64,000 nucleotides of DNA from Pseudomonas wadenswilerensis. GTDB lineage: Bacteria; Pseudomonadota; Gammaproteobacteria; Pseudomonadales; Pseudomonadaceae. The position numbers were made by a program, and so were the translations under genes. Location: contig NZ_UIDD01000012.1 of assembly GCF_900497695.1 (NCBI RefSeq), forward strand, positions 312,501 through 376,500, written 5' to 3'. How positions within the stretch are numbered: the first letter of the stretch is position 1; every line of letters starts with the position of its first letter. The notes under the pieces are model-generated. The model worked only from the letters and a program-made list of their open reading frames with translations. It was not told where the DNA came from and made no database searches. Below, one piece after another: positions 43,933 through 52,397 of this stretch.

Positions 43933-45936
43933 TCAGCTATAGACACGCCCCAGCAACTGGCGGTGGCTTTCGAACTGATCGAGCACATCACGGGTGATCT
44001 GCTCCGGGGTGAAGCCCATCAGGTCGTATTCCTGGCTGCCGTTGTGCAGGTAGACCTCGGCGCGGTAGAAGCGCTGGCGCACTTCCGACTCGCCTTCTAC
44101 CGGCGCTTCGCTCGGCGCGGCCAGGTAACCGTCCAGGCTTACTTCGTAAACGAACGGGTTGCCTTCTTCCATGTCGATGCGCAAGCCCATGGCCGAGCGC
44201 GACTGGCCGACCCGGGTCTGCACCTGGAAGCCCAGGGTCTGCAGCTGCGCGGCTGCTTCCTTGAGCGCCGGGCTGACGCGTTTGTCCATGAAACGCTGGA
44301 CGATTGCCTGGGTCGGCTGCAGGTCCAGCTGGCTCAGGCGCTCGCTGAAACCGCGACGACCACGGGCAGCCAGTTCGGCCTGCTCCTGCTCGACCTGGCT
44401 GTCCTGTTTCATGGCCTTGTACAGGCCGAACATGAACAGCACCAGCACCACCGAGAACGGCAGCCCCGCCAGTACCACCATGGTCTGCATGGCTTGGAAG
44501 TTACCGGCTAAAAGCAAGCCGACGGTGACCACAGTGATGATCGCCGACCAGAGGATACGCAACCAGTTCGGCGCATCTTCGTCGACGTGGCCGCCTTTGC
44601 ACGACAGGTTGGCCATCATCACCGCACCGGAGTCGGCCGGGGTCAGGAACAGCACGAAGCCTACGAAGATCGCCACACCGACTACGATCTTGGCGAACGG
44701 ATAGTGCTCGAGCAGCTGGTAGATCGACATCGCCGGCTGCTCCAGCGCTGTTCGCCCGAGTTCCACCGCGCCCTGGTTCATCACCAGGTCCAGCGCCGAG
44801 TTGCCGAAGATCGACAGCCAGGCCAGAGTGAAGCCCAGCGGGATCAACAGTACGCCGGCGACCAGCTCACGCACGGTGCGACCGCGCGAGATACGGGCAA
44901 TGAACATGCCGACGAATGGGCCCCAGGAAATCCACCAGGCCCAATAGAACACGGTCCACAGGCCCAGCCAGCGCTCGGACTTGGCACTGTCGCCCTCATA
45001 GACGTACAGGTCGAAAGTCTTCAGCACCGCGCCGTTGAGGTAGTCGCCGATGTTCTGCACGAAGCTGTTGAGCAGGTGCAGCGTCGGGCCGTTGAGCAGC
45101 ACGAACAGCAGCAGGCCGCTGAACAGGATGATGTTCAGGTTGGACAGGCGGCGGATGCCGTTCTCCACACCCGACACGGCGGCGATGGTCGCCACGGTGC
45201 TCATCACCAGGATCACGATCAGCAGGTTGGTGTCGCTGTGCTGCATGCCGAACAGGTACTCAAGGCCCGAGGACACCTGCATCGAACCGATACCCAGGTT
45301 GGTCACCAGGCCCAGCAGGGTCACGAACATGCCGAAGATGTCGACGGTGTGGCCCGCGGCACCCTTGACCCAACGCTCGCCGACCAGCGGGTACAGCGCC
45401 GAGCGCAGGGCCAGCGGCTGATTGTGGCGGTAGGCGAAGTAGGCCACGGCCAGACCGACCAGAGCATAGATTGCCCAGCCATGCAGGCCCCAGTGCAGGA
45501 AGGTCAGCTGCAGGCCTTCACGGGCCGATTGCAGGCTGGCCGGTGCGCCTTCAGGCGGGTTGAAGTAGTGATCCAGCGGCTCGGACGCGCCGAAGTACAG
45601 CAGCGAGATACCGATACCGGAGGAGAACAGCATCCCGGCCCAGGCACCATAGCTGAAGTCCGGCTTGTCATCCTTGCCGCCAAGCTTGAGCTTGCCGAAA
45701 TTGGAGAAGGCCAGAACGATGACGAACAGCAGGTAGCCGCCAATCACCAGCATGTAGTACCAGCCGAAGCTGCGCGACAACCAGGCCTGGGCCTGGTTCA
45801 GCACGCGGCCGGCGGTTTCGGGAACTGCGATCAGCAAGGCAGTCAACAGCAGGATCAACAACGTCGAGGTGAAGAACACCACGCCATTGACCCGGACCCT
45901 CTCGGCAGGGGTCTTGATTAGGGAGGCAGAACTCAT
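43933..45936 (-). CDS. betT: Choline/betaine transporter, BCCT family
   Basis: Sodium- or proton-coupled choline uptake, induced by osmotic stress in this family. The 667 residues comprise 12 membrane segments; the BCCT signature WAWWISWGPFVGMFIARISRGR is nearly complete, with the tryptophan-rich substrate site of TM8. It is followed by a long cytosolic C-terminal tail (about residues 500-667), as in E. coli BetT, that tunes osmotic response. Start at 45936 (MSSASLIKTPAERVRVNG) follows GGAG. The open frame further upstream is intergenic. Divergent from betIBA. Confidence 0.94.
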   Translation of the reverse strand: MSSASLIKTPAERVRVNGVVFFTSTLLILLLTALLIAVPETAGRVLNQAQAWLSRSFGWYYMLVIGGYLLFVIVLAFSNFGKLKLGGKDDKPDFSYGAWAGMLFSSGIGISLLYFGASEPLDHYFNPPEGAPASLQSAREGLQLTFLHWGLHGWAIYALVGLAVAYFAYRHNQPLALRSALYPLVGERWVKGAAGHTVDIFGMFVTLLGLVTNLGIGSMQVSSGLEYLFGMQHSDTNLLIVILVMSTVATIAAVSGVENGIRRLSNLNIILFSGLLLFVLLNGPTLHLLNSFVQNIGDYLNGAVLKTFDLYVYEGDSAKSERWLGLWTVFYWAWWISWGPFVGMFIARISRGRTVRELVAGVLLIPLGFTLAWLSIFGNSALDLVMNQGAVELGRTALEQPAMSIYQLLEHYPFAKIVVGVAIFVGFVLFLTPADSGAVMMANLSCKGGHVDEDAPNWLRILWSAIITVVTVGLLLAGNFQAMQTMVVLAGLPFSVVLVLFMFGLYKAMKQDSQVEQEQAELAARGRRGFSERLSQLDLQPTQAIVQRFMDKRVSPALKEAAAQLQTLGFQVQTRVGQSRSAMGLRIDMEEGNPFVYEVSLDGYLAAPSEAPVEGESEVRQRFYRAEVYLHNGSQEYDLMGFTPEQITRDVLDQFESHRQLLGRVYS

Positions 45937-46205
45937 TGCACATAGGCTCCGGGCAGTGCGAGAGAAACACGAAACAACCGTTACCCGAGCAAATGGTGCA
46001 ATAGCCCCACTGCTCCAGGTGTTATAAAAGCACCTTGAAAAAACCGTGATCCCGAATCGATTGCGTTGAAAAAAACAGGCCGAAAACCCCGTCCCGAGGG
46101 TTGGCCGCGCGGTGCTATACCGTTCGGCAGGTCTGCTCAACGCGCCGTTTACACCCGTCAACACCTTGTATTCCGGGGGTTCCACGTCTTTTTGGGGTGC
46201 CAATT

Positions 46206-46244
46206 TGTGCAAGCCGCAGGTAGGAAAAACCTGTCAATTGCACA
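46206..46244. promoter_or_regulatory. Nested inverted repeat upstream of the BetI operator
   Basis: TGTGCAA-gccg-CAGGT-aggaaaa-ACCTG-tcaa-TTGCACA: two exact inverted repeats share one centre (46225). It could be a binding site for a second regulator or a stem-loop; its identity is unknown. Confidence 0.5.
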
Positions 46245-46268
46245 GATTGTCGCAGAGCTTATTCTTTG

Positions 46269-46288
46269 TTGATTGAACGTTCAATCAA
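46269..46288. promoter_or_regulatory. BetI operator
   Basis: A perfect 20-bp palindrome: TTGATTGAAC followed by GTTCAATCAA, centred 80 bases before betI. It fits the known TetR-type BetI operator in position and form. Confidence 0.88.
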
Positions 46289-46358
46289 AACAAAATAGAC
46301 TGGCCTTCGCCGAGGCAGCCGCTCGTCGACTGCTCGCAGGCCTGAGGAGATTTGCAAG

Positions 46359-47024
46359 ATGCCCAAGGTCGGTATGCAACCCATTCGCCGCCAGCAGTTG
46401 ATCGAAGCCACATTGATGGCCATCGACCAGGTCGGCATGGGTGACGCCAGCATTGCGCTGATCGCCCGTTTGGCCGGTGTGTCGAATGGCATCATCAGTC
46501 ACTACTTTCAGGACAAGAACGGCCTGATCGCAGCGACCATGCGGTACTTGATGAGCGTGCTGAACGAGAACGTCGTCGCCAACCGGCAGGCGCTCAAGGA
46601 CACCAGCCCGCGCGCCCACCTGCAGGTGATCATCGAAGGCAACTTCGACGCCAGCCAGGTCAACGGCCCGGCAATGAAAACCTGGTTGGCCTTCTGGGCT
46701 TCCAGCATGCACCAGCCGTCTTTGCACAGGTTGCAGCGGATCAACGATCACCGCTTGTATTCCAACCTGTGCTGCCAGTTCCGCCGCGTCCTGCCGCTGC
46801 CTGATGCACGCACCGCGGCCCGTGGCCTGGCAGCGTTGATCGACGGTCTGTGGCTGCGCGGTGCGCTGTCCGGAGACGCTTTCGACACCGACCAGGCGAA
46901 ACAAATCGCTTACGAATACATGGATCTACAACTGGCGAAACAGACGAGCCCGGACACGCAAAACCAGGCCTCTGAACCACCGCGCGCCGCGATTGCCAAA
47001 CAAGCAGGAGCGCTGCACGGATAG
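46359..47024 (+). CDS. betI: Choline-responsive transcriptional repressor
   Basis: TetR-family repressor relieved by choline. The N-terminal helix-turn-helix (IALIARLAGVSNGIISHYFQDKNGLI) and the BetI-type ligand domain (KTWLAFWASSMHQP...LAALIDGLWLRGAL) are clear. The 221 residues exceed the usual 195-200; the extra 20-25 residues at the C-terminus are polar (SPDTQNQASEPPRAAIAK). GAGGAG precedes the start. First gene of betIBA. Confidence 0.96.
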   Translation: MPKVGMQPIRRQQLIEATLMAIDQVGMGDASIALIARLAGVSNGIISHYFQDKNGLIAATMRYLMSVLNENVVANRQALKDTSPRAHLQVIIEGNFDASQVNGPAMKTWLAFWASSMHQPSLHRLQRINDHRLYSNLCCQFRRVLPLPDARTAARGLAALIDGLWLRGALSGDAFDTDQAKQIAYEYMDLQLAKQTSPDTQNQASEPPRAAIAKQAGALHG

Positions 47025-47055
47025 CCAAACACACATATGCACTTGCGAGGACACT

Positions 47056-48528
47056 ATGGCCCGTTTCGAACTGCAAAAACTCTACATTGATGGTGGTTAT
47101 GTCGACGCTTCCAGCGACGCTACCTTCGACGCCATCAACCCGGCCAACGGCGAAGTCCTCGCCCAGGTGCAACGCGCTACCGAAGCCGACGTCGAGCGCG
47201 CTGTAGAAAGCGCCGAACGTGGCCAGAAAATCTGGGCCGCCATGACCGCCATGCAGCGTTCGCGCATCCTGCGCCGCGCCGTCGACATCCTGCGTGAGCG
47301 CAACGATGAGCTGGCCGCCCTGGAAACCCTGGACACCGGCAAGTCCTACTCCGAAACCCGCTACGTCGACATCGTCACCGGCGCCGACGTGCTGGAATAC
47401 TACGCAGGCCTGGTACCGGCCATCGAAGGCGAGCAGATCCCGCTGCGCGACAGCTCGTTCGTCTACACCCGCCGCGAGCCGCTGGGCGTGACCGCCGGTA
47501 TCGGCGCCTGGAACTACCCGATCCAGATCGCCCTGTGGAAATCCGCACCTGCCCTGGCGGCCGGTAACGCGATGATCTTCAAGCCGAGCGAAGTCACCTC
47601 GCTGACCACCCTGAAACTGGCCGAGATCTACACCGAAGCCGGCCTGCCGGACGGCGTGTTCAACGTTCTGACCGGCAGCGGCCGCGAAGTCGGCACCTGG
47701 CTGACCGAGCACCCGCGCATCGAGAAAATCTCCTTCACCGGCGGCACCACCACCGGCAAGAAGGTCATGGCCAGCGCCTCGAGCTCGACGCTCAAGGAAG
47801 TCACCATGGAACTGGGCGGCAAGTCGCCGCTGATCATCTGCGACGACGCCGACCTCGATCGCGCCGCCGACATCGCCATGATGGCCAACTTCTACAGCTC
47901 GGGTCAGGTCTGCACCAACGGCACCCGCGTATTCGTCCCTGCCTCGATGAAAGCGGCTTTCGAAGCCAAGATCGCCGAGCGCGTTGCCCGCATCCGCGTT
48001 GGCAACCCTGAAGACGAAAACACCAACTTCGGCCCGCTGGTCAGCTTCGCCCACATGGAAAGCGTGCTGGGCTACATCGCCAAGGGCAAGGAAGAAGGTG
48101 CACGCGTTCTGTGCGGCGGCGAGCGTCTGACCGAAGGCGAACTGGCCAAGGGCGCGTTCGTGGCACCTACCGTGTTCACCGACTGCCGTGACGACATGAC
48201 CATCGTCAAGGAAGAGATCTTCGGCCCAGTGATGAGCATCCTCTCCTACGAGAGCGAAGAAGAAGTCATCCGCCGTGCCAACGACACCGAATACGGCCTG
48301 GCCGCGGGCGTGTGCACCAACGACATCAGCCGCGCCCACCGCATCATCCACCAGCTGGAAGCCGGTATCTGCTGGATCAACGCCTGGGGCGAGTCGCCAG
48401 CCGAAATGCCGGTCGGCGGTTACAAGCAATCCGGTGTCGGCCGTGAAAACGGCGTGAGCTCGCTGGCTCAGTACACTCGCATCAAATCCGTTCAAGTTGA
48501 GCTGGGTTCCTACAACTCGGTGTTCTGA
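47056..48528 (+). CDS. betB: Betaine aldehyde dehydrogenase
   Basis: NAD(P)+-dependent oxidation of betaine aldehyde to glycine betaine. The 490 residues start MARFELQKLYIDGGYVD after GAGGACACT. Catalytic residues are seen in TMELGGKSPLI (general-base Glu) and SSGQVCTNGTR (nucleophile Cys); GAWNYPIQIA and GTTTGKKV form the cofactor site. Second gene of betIBA, 31 bases after betI. Confidence 0.98.
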   Translation: MARFELQKLYIDGGYVDASSDATFDAINPANGEVLAQVQRATEADVERAVESAERGQKIWAAMTAMQRSRILRRAVDILRERNDELAALETLDTGKSYSETRYVDIVTGADVLEYYAGLVPAIEGEQIPLRDSSFVYTRREPLGVTAGIGAWNYPIQIALWKSAPALAAGNAMIFKPSEVTSLTTLKLAEIYTEAGLPDGVFNVLTGSGREVGTWLTEHPRIEKISFTGGTTTGKKVMASASSSTLKEVTMELGGKSPLIICDDADLDRAADIAMMANFYSSGQVCTNGTRVFVPASMKAAFEAKIAERVARIRVGNPEDENTNFGPLVSFAHMESVLGYIAKGKEEGARVLCGGERLTEGELAKGAFVAPTVFTDCRDDMTIVKEEIFGPVMSILSYESEEEVIRRANDTEYGLAAGVCTNDISRAHRIIHQLEAGICWINAWGESPAEMPVGGYKQSGVGRENGVSSLAQYTRIKSVQVELGSYNSVF

Positions 48529-48529
48529 A

Positions 48530-48665
48530 GCGACAAGCTTCAAGCGGCAAGCTGCAAGTCAAAGCCGGTGCGTGTTGCGCCAACCGGCTCTTGCAGCTCT
48601 CACTCATTTGCGAGCCTCGCACGACCGCATTTTCTTGCGGCTTGTAGCTTGAGGCTTGCAGCTGC
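48530..48665. repeat. CAAGCTTCAAGCGGCAAGCTG-type inverted repeats between betB and betA
   Basis: GCGACAAGCTTCAAGCGGCAA (left) faces TTGCGGCTTGTAGCTTGAGG (right), related to the pair at 37928-38002. Between them is a GCCGGT...ACCGGC hairpin (48564-48588). The betB-betA gap is thus 151 bases of structured DNA. Confidence 0.75.
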
Positions 48666-48679
48666 TTTCGGAGAAAGCC

Positions 48680-50371
48680 ATGGAATATGACTACATCATC
48701 GTCGGTGCCGGCTCTGCCGGTAACACCCTGGCGACCCGCCTGACCGAAGACGAAGGCGTAACTGTCCTGCTGCTCGAGGCCGGTGGCCCTGACTACCGCA
48801 TGGACTTCCGCACCCAGATGCCAGCCGCGCTGGCCTTCCCGCTGCAGGGCCGCCGCTACAACTGGGCCTACGAGACCGACCCGGAGCCGCACATGGACGG
48901 CCGCCGGATGGAATGCGGTCGCGGCAAGGGCCTGGGTGGCTCGTCGCTGATCAACGGCATGTGCTACATCCGCGGCAACGCCATGGATTTCGACGGCTGG
49001 GCCAAACTGCCAGGCCTGGAAGACTGGACCTACCTGGACTGCCTGCCGTATTTCCGCAAGGCGGAAACCCGCGACATCGGCGCCAACGATTACCACGGCG
49101 GCGAAGGCCCGGTCAGCGTGACCACGCCGAAAGCCGGTAACAACCCGCTGTTCCACGCCATGGTCGAAGCCGGCGTGCAGGCCGGTTACCCGCGCACCGA
49201 AGACCTCAACGGTTACCAGCAGGAAGGTTTCGGCCCGATGGACCGTACCGTGACGCCTAAAGGCCGTCGCTCCAGCACCGCCCGCGGCTACCTGGACACC
49301 GCCAAGAAGCGCTCGACCCTGACCATCGTCACTCACGCCCTGAGCGATCGCGTGCTGTTCGACGGCAAGCGCGCTGTTGGCGTGAGCTACCTGGTCGGCG
49401 CCAGCGAAGAACGCGTCGAAGCCCGTGCACGCAAGGAAGTGATCGTCTGCTCCGGCGCCATCGCTTCGCCGCAACTGCTGCAACGCTCCGGCGTTGGCCC
49501 GCGCGCCCTGCTGGAAAGCCTCAACGTGCCTGTGGTTCATGACCTGCCAGGCGTGGGCGAGAACCTGCAGGATCACCTTGAGCTGTACCTGCAATACGCC
49601 TGCACCCAGCCGGTTTCGCTGTACCCGTCGCTGCTCTGGTACAACCAGCCAGCCATCGGTGCCGAGTGGCTGTTCAAAGGCACCGGTATCGGCGCCAGCA
49701 ACCAGTTCGAAGCCGGTGGTTTCATCCGTACTCGCGAAGAGTTCGAATGGCCGAACATCCAGTACCACTTCCTGCCGGTTGCGATCAATTACAACGGCAG
49801 CAACGGCGTACAGGAACACGGCTTCCAGGCCCACATGGGTTCGATGCGCTCACCTAGCCGCGGCCGTATCCAGCTCAAGTCCAAGGACCCGCGCCAGTAC
49901 CCGAGCATCCTGTTCAACTACATGGCGACCGAGCAGGACTGGCAGGAATTCCGTGATGGCATCCGCCTGACCCGCGAAATCATGGCCCAGCCTGCGCTGG
50001 ACGCCTACCGTGGCCGCGAAATCAGCCCGGGCGCCGACGTGCAGACCGACGAGGAACTGGACAAGTTCATCCGCGAGCACGCCGAAACCGCGTTCCACCC
50101 GTCCTGCTCGTGCAAGATGGGCGACGACGACATGGCGGTGGTCGACGGCCAGGGCCGCGTGCATGGCATGCAGGGTCTGCGGGTGGTCGATGCCTCGATC
50201 ATGCCGATCATCATCACCGGCAACCTCAACGCCACCACGATCATGATCGCCGAGAAAATCGCCGACAAGATCCGCAACCGCCAGCCGCTGCCGCGTAGCA
50301 CCGCCAAGTACTACGTCGCCAACGGCACGCCGGTCAAGGGCAAGGCGATGCGTGAGGTCAAGCAGGCCTAA
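48680..50371 (+). CDS. betA: Choline dehydrogenase
   Basis: Membrane-associated FAD enzyme of the GMC family, oxidising choline to betaine aldehyde (and further). The 563 residues start MEYDYIIVGAGSAGNTLATR, with the Rossmann FAD motif GAGSAG. GRGKGLGGSSLINGM is GMC signature 1, GAIASPQLLQRSGVGP is signature 2, and HPSCSCKMG with the catalytic His lies near the C-terminus. The CGGAG site overlaps the repeat end. Confidence 0.97.
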   Translation: MEYDYIIVGAGSAGNTLATRLTEDEGVTVLLLEAGGPDYRMDFRTQMPAALAFPLQGRRYNWAYETDPEPHMDGRRMECGRGKGLGGSSLINGMCYIRGNAMDFDGWAKLPGLEDWTYLDCLPYFRKAETRDIGANDYHGGEGPVSVTTPKAGNNPLFHAMVEAGVQAGYPRTEDLNGYQQEGFGPMDRTVTPKGRRSSTARGYLDTAKKRSTLTIVTHALSDRVLFDGKRAVGVSYLVGASEERVEARARKEVIVCSGAIASPQLLQRSGVGPRALLESLNVPVVHDLPGVGENLQDHLELYLQYACTQPVSLYPSLLWYNQPAIGAEWLFKGTGIGASNQFEAGGFIRTREEFEWPNIQYHFLPVAINYNGSNGVQEHGFQAHMGSMRSPSRGRIQLKSKDPRQYPSILFNYMATEQDWQEFRDGIRLTREIMAQPALDAYRGREISPGADVQTDEELDKFIREHAETAFHPSCSCKMGDDDMAVVDGQGRVHGMQGLRVVDASIMPIIITGNLNATTIMIAEKIADKIRNRQPLPRSTAKYYVANGTPVKGKAMREVKQA

Positions 50372-50386
50372 AATCCTGCAACGCCC

Positions 50387-50450
50387 ATCGCTGGCAAGCC
50401 AGCTCCCACAAGGGCTGTACCATTCCTGTGGGAGCTGGCTTGCCAGCGAT
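50387..50450. repeat. REP inverted pair
   Basis: ATCGCTGGCAAGCCAGCTCC and its reverse complement face each other around about 24 bases, just after betA. Confidence 0.92.
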
Positions 50451-50477
50451 GGCGTCAGCGCAAGCAACACAAAGAAG

Positions 50478-50500
50478 GCACCTTGCGAGGTGCTTTTTTT
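50478..50500 (+). terminator. Rho-independent terminator after betA
   Basis: GCACCT, loop TGCG, AGGTGC, then seven T. It closes the betIBA transcript after the REP. Confidence 0.9.
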
Positions 50501-50615
50501 GTACCCGCGATTAACCCTTTACACCCCGCCAACCCCTCAGGTTAGAATCCTTGGCACGCGACCTGCTTATCGAAAGCAAGCCGCCCCCTTCCTGCTTTCC
50601 CCCGGAGTACTGCCT

Positions 50616-52358
50616 TTGGATGCGTCCACCATCAATAGCCTGTTCTTGATCGGCGCATTGCTGGTAGGTGCAAGTATTCTGGTCAGCTCACTTTCTTCAC
50701 GTCTGGGCATCCCGATCCTGGTCATCATCCTCGCGGTCGGCATGATTGCCGGGGTCGATGGCGGCGGCATCATCTTCAACAACTACCCGACCGCCTACCT
50801 GGTGGGCAACCTGGCACTGGCGGTGATCCTTCTCGACGGCGGCCTGCGCACGCGGGTGGCGAGTTTCCGCGTGGCCCTGTGGCCGGCGCTGTCGCTGGCC
50901 ACGGTGGGCGTACTGATCACTACCGGCTTGACCGGCATGGTTGCCGCCTGGCTGTTCGACCTGAGCATCATCCAGGGCCTGCTGATCGGCGCCATCGTCG
51001 GCTCCACCGATGCCGCGGCGGTGTTCTCGCTGCTCGGCGGCAAGGGCCTGAACGAGCGGGTTACGGCAACCCTCGAGATCGAATCGGGGAGCAACGATCC
51101 GATGGCGGTGTTCCTCACCGTGACCCTGATCGACATGATTGCCAGCGGCCAGACCGGCCTGCACTGGAGCCTGCTGACTCACCTGCTGCGCGAGTTCGGC
51201 ATCGGCGGCCTGCTGGGCCTGGGTGGCGGCTGGCTGATGCTGCAACTGGTCAACCGCATCAACCTCGCTGGCGGCCTCTATCCGATCCTGGTGGTGGCCG
51301 GCGGCCTGGTAGTGTTCTCGCTGACCAACGCCCTGCACGGCAGCGGCTTCCTCGCCGTGTACCTGTGCGGCCTGGTGCTGGGCAACCGGCCGATTCGCAG
51401 CCGCCATGGCATCCTGCACATGCTCGACGGCATGGCCTGGCTGGCGCAGATCGGCATGTTCCTGGTCCTCGGCCTGCTGGTGACGCCTCACGACCTGCTG
51501 CCGATCGCATTGCCGGCGCTGGGCCTGGCGCTGTGGATGATCATCTTTGCCCGGCCACTGTCGGTGGCCGCCAGCCTGCTGCCGTTCAAGGCCTTCCATG
51601 GCCGCGAAAAAGCCTTTATCTCCTGGGTTGGCCTGCGCGGCGCGGTACCGATCATTCTTGCGGTGTTCCCGCTGATGGCCGGGCTGCCCGATGCCCAGCT
51701 GTTCTTCAACCTGGCGTTCTTCATCGTGCTGGTCTCGCTTTTGGTCCAAGGCACCAGCCTGCCGTGGGTGGCCAAACTGCTGAAAGTGACAGTACCGCCA
51801 GACCCTGCGCCAATTTCCCGTTCGGCCCTGGAAGTGCACATCACCAGCGAGTGGGAACTGTTCGTCTATCGCCTGGGCGCCGAAAAATGGTGCATCGGTG
51901 CCGCCCTGCGTGAGCTGAAAATGCCCGAAGGCACCCGCATCGCGGCCCTGTTTCGCGGCCAGCAACTGCTCCATCCGTCGGGAAGTACCACCCTGGAAGT
52001 CGACGATCTCCTCTGCGTAATCGGCCACGAACACAACCTGCCGGCCCTCGGCAAGCTGTTCAGCCAGGCTCCGCAGCGCGGCCTCGACCTGCGCTTCTTT
52101 GGTGACTTCGTGCTCGAAGGTGACGCAGAACTGGGGGCTGTAGCGGCGTTGTACGGTTTGAAGCTCGACGGCCAGGACCCGCACACGCCGCTCAGCCGCT
52201 TCATTGCGCAGAAGGTTGGTGGCGCGCCAGTGGTCGGCGACCAGATCGAATGGAACAGTACCTTGTGGACTGTTGCGGTCATGGAAGGGAACAAGATCCT
52301 CAAAGTGGGCGTCAAATTCCCCGAAGGTACTCGACCCGGCCCTGGGTTGTTCCTTTAA
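50616..52358 (+). CDS. nhaP2: K+/H+ antiporter NhaP2 (CPA1 family)
   Basis: Inner-membrane cation/proton antiporter regulating K+ and pH or osmotic balance. The start is a TTG at 50616 (first residues MDASTINSLFLIGALLVG) with CCGGAG 9 bases before it; the 580 residues match the family. About 12 membrane segments carry GSTDAAAVFSLLGG and ESGSNDPMAVFL (ion-binding Asp) and WVGLRGAVPI. A cytosolic TrkA_C-type domain and a C-terminal CorC/HlyC-like domain follow (about 400-580). It sits next to betaine synthesis and a mechanosensitive channel, a plausible osmotic cluster. Confidence 0.93.
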   Translation: MDASTINSLFLIGALLVGASILVSSLSSRLGIPILVIILAVGMIAGVDGGGIIFNNYPTAYLVGNLALAVILLDGGLRTRVASFRVALWPALSLATVGVLITTGLTGMVAAWLFDLSIIQGLLIGAIVGSTDAAAVFSLLGGKGLNERVTATLEIESGSNDPMAVFLTVTLIDMIASGQTGLHWSLLTHLLREFGIGGLLGLGGGWLMLQLVNRINLAGGLYPILVVAGGLVVFSLTNALHGSGFLAVYLCGLVLGNRPIRSRHGILHMLDGMAWLAQIGMFLVLGLLVTPHDLLPIALPALGLALWMIIFARPLSVAASLLPFKAFHGREKAFISWVGLRGAVPIILAVFPLMAGLPDAQLFFNLAFFIVLVSLLVQGTSLPWVAKLLKVTVPPDPAPISRSALEVHITSEWELFVYRLGAEKWCIGAALRELKMPEGTRIAALFRGQQLLHPSGSTTLEVDDLLCVIGHEHNLPALGKLFSQAPQRGLDLRFFGDFVLEGDAELGAVAALYGLKLDGQDPHTPLSRFIAQKVGGAPVVGDQIEWNSTLWTVAVMEGNKILKVGVKFPEGTRPGPGLFL

Positions 52359-52397
52359 ACTCCGTTCTTCGCCTCTGCCTGTACGAATTTTCTGCCT

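Larger units (their letters stand above)
45937..46358. other. betT-betI intergenic region (422 bp)
   Basis: No gene. It holds the divergent promoters of betT and betIBA. Two symmetric elements stand out (46206-46244 and 46269-46288, listed separately); the half nearer betT shows no clear operator to me. Confidence 0.7.

Noticed and set aside
43933..46212. A longer BetT start at 46212.
   Set aside because: The 92 extra residues are intergenic and low quality; the ATG at 45936 has a GGAG site and fits family length.
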